DNA of 64,000 bases from Rhinopithecus roxellana (lineage: Eukaryota; Chordata; Mammalia; Primates; Cercopithecidae). Under the pieces are notes generated by a model. The model had not been told where the DNA came from and did not search any database. It saw only the letters and a program-made list of their open reading frames with translations. This document shows, one piece after another, positions 56,029 to 64,000 of the stretch. Both the position numbers and the translations under genes were made by a program. The DNA is taken from the NCBI RefSeq assembly GCF_007565055.1, contig NC_044553.1:121914978-121978977 (forward strand), written 5' to 3'. Numbering within the stretch: the first letter of the stretch is position 1; each line of letters begins with the position of its first letter.

Positions 56029-56284
56029 TTACTTTTATAGAGTCATTAGTGGTTTTCTGGTGGGGGAGGGATGGATAGCATACCTGAAACATTTAGGGAA
56101 CATTCTCATGATGCCTGTTCTCAGACCTCCTCCCACCCTGACCAAAGTCACAGTGTTTCATAACTCATTTGGCAATGTCCTCAATAACCTGATCTTGCTC
56201 CTGGCAGAGTCAGACATTCCGTCCTCTGTGCTGCCACAACACTTTACGCCACTGCAGTTTACTGATCTGCCCCTTCCAACTCGT

Positions 56285-56500
56285 GCTTACAACAGAAACA
56301 CTCATTTATTACGTGCATACCATGTGCCAGGCAATTGCTAAACGCCTTTACATCATCCATTCTAATTACACATTTCTTCACTATTTTGTGAGGTAAATAT
56401 CATTTCACAGATGAGCATGCAGGAAAGCTAGGTAAGCCCTGTTGGTGACGTAGCAGAAAGTAGTGGAGCCTGGGTCTGAAGGCAGCTGGGCCAGCTCCAG
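56285..56500 (+). repeat. MIR element
   Basis: 'accatgtgccaggcaattgc', 'aaacgcctttacatcatcc' and 'ttcacagatgagcatgcagg' are the MIR core order. Confidence 0.75.
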
Positions 56501-56893
56501 AGCCTCCTGGCTGGGAATCATTTGCTTACTGCCTGTCACTCACCTGAGCGCTTCCCGAGAGCATGGTTCATCACTGAAGGCCCAAGAGAACCAACACAAG
56601 CCAGGCACGTGGAAGATTCGCCACAAATATAGGTAGAATAAGTGAGGCTGTTGCTTGGAAAAGATCAGGGCTATATCCCATGTCCCACATAACACAAGTT
56701 CAACCTCGACCCTCAAAATAGGAATCTCTACAGAAGTTGGCCCAGGGGATCTGCAACACCTTCCTGGGAACATGTCTTGCCTGTCCCCATTCCTTGCTTA
56801 TTCTTGCTAGCAACATCTGTCTCTTTTCCTCCCAGTGGGACACTCCCAGGCAGCAAACCACTCGCTTAGCTGGTTCCTCTCTGTAACTTCAAC

Positions 56894-57051
56894 AGCAAAC
56901 CCTTCCCGTCTTTCCTTCTAACGCCCCCCAGGAGGGGGCTGCTGATGTCATGCCCACAGAGGTGCCAGCTCATGAGAGGCTATGGGCCCAGGCATCACCT
57001 CCACGTTGCAGAGTCGCACGTGATGTGCACGTGATGTGCACGTGGTGGTTT
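56894..57051. repeat. 158-bp direct repeat, copy 1
   Basis: It runs from 'agcaaacccttcccg' to 'gcacgtggtggttt' and is identical over all 158 bases to copy 2 at 57832-57989. It ends with three CACGTG motifs. Confidence 0.97.
57016..57042. promoter_or_regulatory. Three palindromic E-boxes (CACGTG) in tandem
   Basis: CACGTG occurs three times at 11-base spacing ('gcacgtgatgt' unit). The same cluster recurs near 57955-57981 in copy 2. USF/MYC/TFE-type sites; function unknown. Confidence 0.5.
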
Positions 57052-57831
57052 CCTTTTTTTTAGATCTTTCCCAAATTAACCATTTCCTTATTGTTCCCCT
57101 CCGGGTGGCTACTTCTTATCTCCTGAGGATCTGTTCCTTCTCTCTTCTCTTACCAGAGATTGGCATCACCTCCTGGTGTTAGTCAGCATGTTTATCTGAA
57201 ACAAGGGAAGGCTGTTTTAGGAGCTAGGGAATGATGCTAATTTATACGCCAAAGGATGAAGTTGCCTTATAATGCTACTAATTCCTGAAGGATGAAAAAC
57301 CTTCCCAGAGGCCTGAGTGCACCGTGTGCCAGAGCTGGTGGCATCAATGGGCCTGCTATGTCCAAAGAAAGAGGCTGAGGCTGCCGAGCTCAGGCCTGAA
57401 GCACCTGGGTACCCGGATGACAAAGATGTTGGCTTCCTTAGTCCGGAGGACTGTCCGGGCTGTGAGCAACAGGAAGCTGCAGCCCACGAGGGCCACCCGC
57501 AGTCTGACACCTTCCGCAGTAAACAAGATAAAATAACTTCTTCAAGATAAGCCTGAGCATTAGGTGTAAAAGTTGGTGTCTGAACCAGGGCCTGTAATGA
57601 CCTTTCTTATATTCTAGAATAAACGAAGACAAAGGAGATTTCAATGAAGAAGTTATTCAAGATGGAGTCAGGGTGTTAATCAAAAAGAAAGCACAACTAA
57701 CACTTTTAGGAACAGAAATAGTCTATGCTGAAGACAAATTATCCAGTGAGTTTGTGTTCAATAACCCAAACATCAAAGGAACATGTGGCCATGGAGAAAG
57801 CTTTACTATTTGAAATCTCAGGACGCCTCTG

Positions 57832-57989
57832 AGCAAACCCTTCCCGTCTTTCCTTCTAACGCCCCCCAGGAGGGGGCTGCTGATGTCATGCCCACAGAGG
57901 TGCCAGCTCATGAGAGGCTATGGGCCCAGGCATCACCTCCACGTTGCAGAGTCGCACGTGATGTGCACGTGATGTGCACGTGGTGGTTT
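57832..57989. repeat. 158-bp direct repeat, copy 2 (inserted into the ISCA1 retrocopy)
   Basis: Base-for-base identical to 56894-57051. It lies between two copies of 'tgaaatctcaggacgcctc' (57811-57829 and 57989-58007). Confidence 0.97.
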
Positions 57990-58005
57990 GAAATCTCAGG
58001 ACGCC

Positions 58006-58034
58006 TCAACAGCAAACCCTTCCCGTCTTTCCTT
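58006..58034. repeat. Third, 29-bp copy of the repeat start
   Basis: 'tcaacagcaaac' through 'gtctttcctt' equals 56889-56917, then the sequence switches to 'aagctccagg'. Confidence 0.95.
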
Positions 58035-58970
58035 AAGCTCCAGGAAAGCTCCTGGAAGCCCTGGGGCTCACAAATAATTCATATGACTGTCACATGCTTA
58101 ATGTGTGCCTGCCTCGTGAGGAAAATATAAGTGATGCATTTTGGAAATGTATTAGATTCCAGAAGAAATGATATTTATAGTCTCTGTAAGGGACAGAAAA
58201 TGAGAAGCCATGACTCTCTTTGGATCATTTGACTCTCTTGCATCCTTTGTTTTAGAACCAGTTTCATTAAAGTTGTCTTCCTGGTCCTCTGTTTCTCCAT
58301 ATCCTGAGCGGTGTGCACTCATCAGGTCTCTGTTGGATGGCCTGAACATGCACCTCCCTCGGCATTTCTCCCAACCAGACTGGGGGCTCCAACAATTCAG
58401 AGACAGGACGTCCTGACTGCTGGTAGTAACATGGTGGTGCATTGTTTTTCCACCCAAACTTAGCATAGCCTGTTTACATTTTTATCAAAACTTGCTTTTT
58501 GTTGTTTTTTCTTTTTTATAAAAAATGTCATCGTCAGATGCCTCATTGCGTACCCTATAATAGTACCGGGCAAAGATTTCCTTGAACTATAGTACAGAAT
58601 ACTTCTGAGTGATGGTATCAAAAGGTGAGAAAGACTTCATCCATCTGTTTTTTAATCCATTTATTTTGCCACCCCTATATGTCTGCTCAAAGATGGGATC
58701 TCAAGCTGACTTTTAGTTGAGGGGTCTCTTAAAAGCCATCTAGCCTACCTCCCTCAATTCTGTACACAAGGAAGCAAAACCCCAGGGAAGCCAAAGGGCT
58801 CCTGTCCGCCCCTACTCCACAGGCGTGGGGAGAGTGGGAACTCTACCCCCATCTGCCCTTCCTTGTAGATGATACATGTGCTCTGCCCTCCAAGGCAATC
58901 AGTGAAGGCAAATGGTCTGGCTTGCCTGGTCAACATTTTGATATAATCTCTTTATAATTTTATGGAGATC

Positions 58971-59260
58971 AGCTGGGCGCGGTGGCTCACACCTGTCATC
59001 CCAGCACTTTGGGAGGCCGAGGCAGGTGGATCACTTGAGGCCAGGAGTTTGAGACTAGCCTGGCCAACATGGTGAAACTCTGTCTCTACTAAAAATACAA
59101 AAAAAACAAAAATTAGCTAGGTGTGGTGGCACACACCTGTAATCCCAGCTACTGAAGAGGCTGAGGCACAAGAATCGCTTGAACCCGGGAGCTGCAGACT
59201 GCAATGAGCTGAGATCACTCTACTGCACTCCAGCCTGGACAACAGAGTGAGACTCCATCT
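58971..59260 (+). mobile_element. AluS-like element with long microsatellite tail
   Basis: Forward Alu starting 'agctgggcgcggtggctc'. Flanking repeats 'aattttatggagatca' (58957-58972) and 59358 onward show that the TA/CA tract to 59355 lies inside the insertion. Confidence 0.92.
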
Positions 59261-59355
59261 CAAAATAAATAAATAAATAATATATAATTTATATAATACA
59301 CACACACGTGCACACACATATGTATATATACACACATATACATATACATATAAGT
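59261..59355. repeat. Alu-tail microsatellite (AAAT, TA, CA)
   Basis: AAAT units pass into TATA and CACACA mixtures. It is bounded on the right by the Alu target-site duplication. Confidence 0.9.
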
Positions 59356-59671
59356 AAAATTTTATGGAGATCATATATTTTTATTTTGAATAGGAAAAAT
59401 ATTTTAAAACACTTTTATGTGAGTTACCTTCTTGTTTCTTTAACCTTTGAAACAATGATTTGTAGCAGAGAAGACACTGTAGCAACCTAAAATTATGCTT
59501 TTGGAATGTGGTCCTAATTGTGAAAGAGAATATGGGGCCTTTTCGTAAAACCCTACTATGCATACACTTTCCACGTGCTTTTTTTGAAAGCTGGTTCTCA
59601 TGGATTCAAGTAGCTGAGTTCATTATGTTTGTTTTACCTACTGAAGTAGCTGGCACAAAAATGCACCAAAA

Positions 59672-59997
59672 CCGCTGGATGTGGTGGCTCACACCTGTAA
59701 TCTCAGCACTTTGGGAGGCCAAGGCAGGCCGATCACCTGAGGTCAGGAGTTTGAGACTAGCCTGGCCAATATATTGAAATCCTGTCTCTACTAAAAATAC
59801 AAAAATTAGCTGGGCATGGTGGCAGGCACCTGTAATCCCAGCTAGCTACTCAGGAGGCTGAGGCAGGAGAATCACTTGAACCTGGGAGGTGGAAGTTGCA
59901 GTGAGCCGAGATCATGCCATTGCACTCCAGCCTGGGCGGCAGAGCGAAACTCCATCTCAAAAAAAAAAAAAAGAAGAGAGAGAGAGAGAGAGAGAAA
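59672..59997 (+). mobile_element. AluS-like element with (GA)n tail
   Basis: Forward Alu with flanks 'aaatgcaccaaaacc' and 'aaatgcaccgaaacc'. The tail holds about 10 GA units (59974-59995). Confidence 0.92.
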
Positions 59998-60194
59998 ATG
60001 CACCGAAACCTAGAGCAGCAGTTTTATGTAAACTTTCATGAGTTTGCATCATTAATATAATTGTTGAGCCACTTATAATGTGGGCAAAACTGTATGTATG
60101 TAGAGATTCAGTTGTCAGTTTTAAAAATGTGGCCTGTGATCATAAAAAAAAAAAAAGAAAAAGAAGAAGAAAAGAAAAGCCTTCCCAGACACTG

Positions 60195-60405
60195 CCTCTA
60201 AGTTCAGCTTCCTCATATTTGAGCTCAGTTCCACCATGTACCAGCTGAGTGACGCTAGGCATGGTGTCTTTAGTTCTTGGTTTTCTCAACTGTAAAGAGG
60301 GAATAAGTAATAGCATTGACCTTGCAGGGCCTGAAAAGGATTGAAAGAAAGAATACCATAGGCAGTACCTGTCACACAGAAACACTCAATAAATGTTGAC
60401 TTCAT
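60195..60405 (+). repeat. MIR element
   Basis: 'gtaccagctgagtgacgctagg', 'gttttctcaactgtaaagagg', 'ccttgcagggcctgaaaagg' and 'cactcaataaatgttg' are MIR landmarks in order. Confidence 0.8.
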
Positions 60406-60629
60406 ATTGTCTTTACTTCAGACAATTTCACTTCCCATTTCATCCAGGGCAGAGCCATAGTGAACCTCTCATTCTGAAATAGCGCAGAAGAATGAAGTGG
60501 GTCAGGAGGAAGTGATCAAGGTAAGCATTTTAGGATCAGTAGAGGACATCTCCAGCTATCTCACTCTCCATCCTTGACATGCAATTCACAGACTGTTCTA
60601 GCAAGTAGGGTGCCAAAGGAATGTGGGGT

Positions 60630-60908
60630 GTTTTTTTTGAGACAGGGTCTCGCTGTGTCATCCAGGCAAGTGAAGTGTCTCAATCTCGGCTCACTGCAGC
60701 CTCGACCTCCCAGGCTCAAGTGATTCTCCCATCTCAGGCTTCTGAGTAGCTGGGACTACAGGCACCCGCCACCGTCCAGCTAATTTTTTGCTGTTGTTGT
60801 TGTTTTGTCATGTTTCCCAGGCTGGTCTCAAACTCCTGAGTTCAAGCGATCCGTCCACCTTGGCCTCCCAAAGTGATGGGATTACAGGTGTGAGCCACTG
60901 CACTGGCC
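60630..60908 (-). mobile_element. AluJ/S-like element
   Basis: Reverse Alu from a T8 run to 'gagccactgcactggcc'. Confidence 0.86.
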
Positions 60909-61376
60909 ATGTTTTTTGTTTGTTCGAGACAGGGTCTCACTCTGTCCCCCAGGTCGGAGTGTAGTGGCATGATCATGGCTCACTGCGCCTTGACCTCCTG
61001 GGTTCAACCGATCCTCCCACTTCAGCCTCCCAAGTGGCTGAGACCTGCAGGTATGCACCACCATGCCCAGCTAATTTTTTGTTTGTTTTTGAGACAGGAT
61101 CTAGCTCTGTCACCCAGGCTGGAGTGCAATGGCACAATCTCAGCTCACTGCAGCCTCCGCCACCCAGGCTCAAGCACTCCTCTCACCTCAGCCTACTGAG
61201 TAGCTGGGACTACAGGTGCATCCCACAACACCCGGCTAATTGTTTTGCATTTTTGTAGAGACGGGGTCTCCCCATGTTCCCCAGGCTGGTCTTGAACTCC
61301 TGGGCTCAAGCGATCCACCTGCCTTGGCCTCCCAAAGTGCTGGGATTATAGGTGTGAGCCATCATTCCCGGCCACG
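60909..61376 (-). mobile_element. Nested Alu pair
   Basis: A reverse right monomer (60909-61073) is followed at its middle T-rich point by a complete reverse Alu (61074-61376). Confidence 0.82.
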
Positions 61377-63374
61377 GCATGTTTCTAAAAGACAGAATGG
61401 GTAATGGTCTCACCCAAGCACACTATTAGCGGAATAAACATCCTATTGACAGAACAAACAGTTGCTTGAGCCAAGAGAGATTTTCTGTGTATGCATATGG
61501 AGTGAAGGTGCTAAAATAAATAAATTAGTAAATAATCCAGCATCTATGAGGAACCATAACCTCCCACAGACCTCTGAAAGGCACACGCCTGTCCGCAGGT
61601 CTTCAGGTCTTATGCAAAGAGGACCTAGGTCCCACCGACATTCTGGCCAAAGGAGGGGCAGATGAAGTAGAGGATCCCTGCATACAGTCCACCTCAGAAG
61701 AGGGAGAGACAGTCCCAGGCAGCTGTTCTGCAGGGCTTGCCAGCCAAACCCATGGCCACGGGGGGAAGGCTGCTTGGCCCTTGGTCCACGAAAGCAGGGA
61801 CTGTAGAGATTCACTCATATCCTGGCAAAAGGGTGCCTGGGATGGTGGAAAAACCTGGCTTCCTGCCCATTTTCTAGCCTCCAAGGAGGTGGAGAGGTCC
61901 GGCTGACCCGGCACCTGTGGGGTGGCTGGTGTTCCAGTTATCCAGAGTTCAGTCCTCATCTACCTGGAAGGAAAGAAGCTGGGGTTCCAATAGAGGACTG
62001 GTGGGTGGTGCTCCCAATTCCAAGGAGAGAGAAAAGTACAATTTGTGGGGACAGGAAGCAACCAGTTGCAGGGCTGAGGAGAAGCTGTAGTGCAGAACAT
62101 TTCAGTGGGGTGCCAGGGCTGCAAAGAGAGGAGATCCACAGGGTTGGGGTGAGCCTCAGATCTCATGGAAATGCTGTGTTGTGGTGGGACCTGGCTGTAG
62201 AAGAGAAGCCTCAGAAAACCAGCCATGTGGAGAAGTCAGGGTGCTCACAAGGGGCCTGGCTGGTGCTATAGATTCTGTGGCCCACAGGGAGCCAAGGCAG
62301 TGAAGCCCTTTCAATGAAGGAGAGCAGCTGGGATTCCTTCTTCCCCAGGGCCCACTGCTAATAGAATGGAGAATGTTCAGGACCTTTCAGATCTCTTCTA
62401 CCAGAGACAGAATAGGAAGCGTTGAGGAAGGGAGTTGCTGGTAGAGGAGTGAAACTGAACAGACTGGGCTTAGTACCATGAGCCTTGCCCCAACACCTGC
62501 CACTGTGGGAAAGGGACAGCAATCTTCCAACAAGTCAAATGGCCAGTGCCGATGTGCAAAACCCCAAGCCCCACCAGGAGGAGGGGTCACTAAAGACAGA
62601 CAGGCTAGCCATGCCTGGCAGGGCTGTGGCTCTGCCCTACAGGGGGTGCCATGAGACAGGGTGCTTCTGGGCCAGAGCCGACCTGTTGCTAAATCTGGAT
62701 TCCTGTGATGCTAGTTACCATCATGAGGTCAGGCTATAGACTCACTTGGATTCTTGGGCCCTGTGCCCTGGCCTCAGAGAAACTTTGGGGATGAAGGAAA
62801 TAAGTTGAGCCCACTCTTGACCAGAGTGTTAAGGGGTACCATGCCCCCAGAGGCCAGGGAAGGGTGGTAAAAAGTCACTTGTGGCAGATCTCCAAAGGGA
62901 AGGTGACTCTTGAGGACCTGGGGGTCCTGCTGTCCCTTCCCACAGCAAGGGCCTCCCTTCTACCCCTACCTACATCAGAGGAGGTTGACCTCGATTAGTG
63001 ATGCTCCTGGAAGGCAGGGGCACACGGAAGTGATGGTGACAGAAACCTGTGATCTCAGCTGCTTTACTTGGTCCTAGGGCTACTGCTGGTGTCAGTAGGT
63101 AGACAGGCATGAGCAGCACAGGAGAGGACCCTCCACCCCCACCAGGAATCTCAGGCAACCATCAGGTGATGGTCAGGTGGCTGTTACCCTGTCTCTCTAA
63201 AACAACAATTGTTGCAGCCCGCACCAGGGAAAGGCAGTCTCTCAATAGAGAGAAATACCTGAAACTGATCAGCAGCTTCCCAATAAGATCTCAGGAGTAG
63301 GGCAAGTGGGCTCAAGCGAGTACACTAGGAGGCAAAATGGCGGAGCTCAACTGGTATCTGAGCTTCCTCTAGGA
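61377..63374. other. Intergenic DNA, no gene seen
   Basis: About 2 kb without Alus or recognised repeats. Frames lack family resemblance. Confidence 0.45.
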
Positions 63375-63790
63375 ATGCTCGAGTAGTGAGGGAAAAATGC
63401 TTCAAGTGAGCATGTGCACAATCCAGTAAGCACACTGCACACGCAATCCCTCCCACGAGCTGGCAGGCCTCGGGCATGCAGACCGCCCATCTTCAGGGAA
63501 AAGTCAGAGAGAAGGGATGCAAGGCTCCTGAAGCACGCCAACATAGAAAACCCCAAGTCAGAGGTCAAACGCGCACTTGAATCTCTCAAGTCGCCAACTT
63601 GACCCTCTTCCAAGTGTACTTTACTTCCTTTTGTTCCTACTCTAATACTTTGTAATACACTTTCACTCCTGCTCTAAAATTTGCCTCAGTCTCTCCTTCT
63701 GCCTTATGCCCGTCGGTGGAATTCTTTCTTCTGAGGAGGCAAGAACTGAGGTTGCTGCAGACCCCCACGGACTGGCCGCTGCTAACACTG
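63375..63790 (+). mobile_element. Probable ERV1-type solo LTR fragment
   Basis: The 3' part ('cactttcactcctgctc', 'gccttatgcccgtcgg', 'tctgaggaggcaagaactgagg', 'ggccgctgctaaca') resembles the R-U5 end of class I endogenous retrovirus LTRs. No internal viral coding region was recognised. Subfamily and left end uncertain. Confidence 0.55.
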
Positions 63791-64000
63791 GGACTATCCT
63801 GCCAGACCCCAACCTCCCTAGGTCCCACCCTGCTGATGAGGGCCGGGGGAGGGGGAGCTCCAGAAAGTGGCTCACTTAGAGATGCTTGAGGAGGATGAAC
63901 CCACCAGCAGAGGTTACAACACTGCTCACAACTTACCCCCTAGTAACGCCTAACAGGCATTACCCGCAGAGAGGTTAAGGATAAGCAGCTAGATGGTTAG
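63791..64000. other. Window end, no gene seen
   Basis: No recognisable element. Confidence 0.4.

Larger units (their letters stand above)
57376..58500 (+). pseudogene. ISCA1: Processed ISCA1 pseudogene (ends approximate)
   Basis: An intronless, decayed copy of ISCA1, the mitochondrial iron-sulfur cluster assembly protein (129 residues). The relict start ATG is 57426-57428 and the relict stop TGA 57811-57813. The N-terminal part reads LASLVRRTVRAVS and KLQPTR, then SAVNKIK. A CAA to TAA change stops it at 57534. One-base deletions shift the frame after 'gagcat' (about 57560) and in 'acaaaggag' (about 57630), and further TGA and TAA stops occur. The C-terminal part is clear: EEVIQDGVRV, KKAQLTLLGTE, EDKLSSEFVFNNPNIKGTC. 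The conserved CGC of ISCA1 is CGH, losing a cluster-binding cysteine. After the stop, 'aaatctcagg' looks like the parent 3' UTR, interrupted at 57830-58034 by a templated insertion and then perhaps resuming at 'aagctccagg'. It cannot make a functional protein. Confidence 0.9.

Noticed and set aside
57317..57550. 70-77 codon frames over the ISCA1 relict
   Set aside because: They end at the TAA in the retrocopy and lack the cluster-binding half of the protein, so they are part of a dead pseudogene rather than a new gene.
4430..61258. Many frames reading like 'RRSLALSPRLECSG', 'SVAQAGVQW' or 'HHHAQLIF' throughout the window
   Set aside because: These are translations of Alu elements in either strand, not genes.
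1..64000. CRISPR arrays, bacterial mobile systems, tRNA or rRNA genes
   Set aside because: Nothing consistent was seen. Apparent A/B-box matches are in Alu left monomers, and short periodic repeats are microsatellites.

Overview
This is nuclear DNA from an Old World monkey, probably a macaque- or baboon-like species. The window is saturated with Alu elements. Many of the youngest ones carry changes I associate with the cercopithecid AluYR lineage: 'ctcaagcctg' near the 5' end, 'actagccgggcgagg' in the middle and 'gatccggccactgc' near the 3' end. The two genes and their convergent order match human 15q15.1 (INO80 and CHAC1 tail to tail). The species call is inference; the gene calls rest on reading the exons.

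Layout. 1-26.3 kb: the 3' part of INO80 on the + strand. The last eight coding exons (7331-24981) encode the C-terminal 390 residues of the chromatin-remodelling ATPase. They join in frame with GT/AG borders and end in a roughly 1.36-kb 3' UTR with AATAAA at 26312. The first 7.3 kb is intron. It holds a striking low-complexity block (about 845-2910): a G-rich purine and GGGCCGGG island followed by 1.3 kb of (CCTTT)n that grows out of the A-tail of a reversed Alu. 26.3-49.2 kb: the intergenic interval, filled with Alus, an old L1 tail, MER5-like DNA, MIRs, a long L2 copy (about 46.5-47.7 kb) and a fairly repeat-poor GC-rich stretch (42-45.3 kb). I see no gene there. 49.2-52.4 kb: complete CHAC1 on the - strand, three exons, 222 codons, with a CpG-rich promoter carrying CCAAT boxes, a GC box and a perfect ATF4/CEBP amino-acid-response element. 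52.4-64 kb: upstream intergenic DNA with Alus, a processed ISCA1 pseudogene (about 57.38-58.5 kb) and a probable ERV LTR fragment near the right end. In human the next gene on this side is DLL4, which would lie beyond the window.

The two genes are not known to act together. INO80 slides and edits nucleosomes in the nucleus. CHAC1 degrades cytosolic glutathione under ATF4-driven stress. The most unusual structures are rearrangements rather than new genes: a templated-insertion scar in the ISCA1 pseudogene built from exact copies of DNA 0.9 kb upstream, an inverted Alu pair sharing one target site, an Alu extended to a trimer-like form with an exact-length 80-bp tandem duplication, and the polarity-switching GA/CT block. 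I found no previously undescribed gene system.
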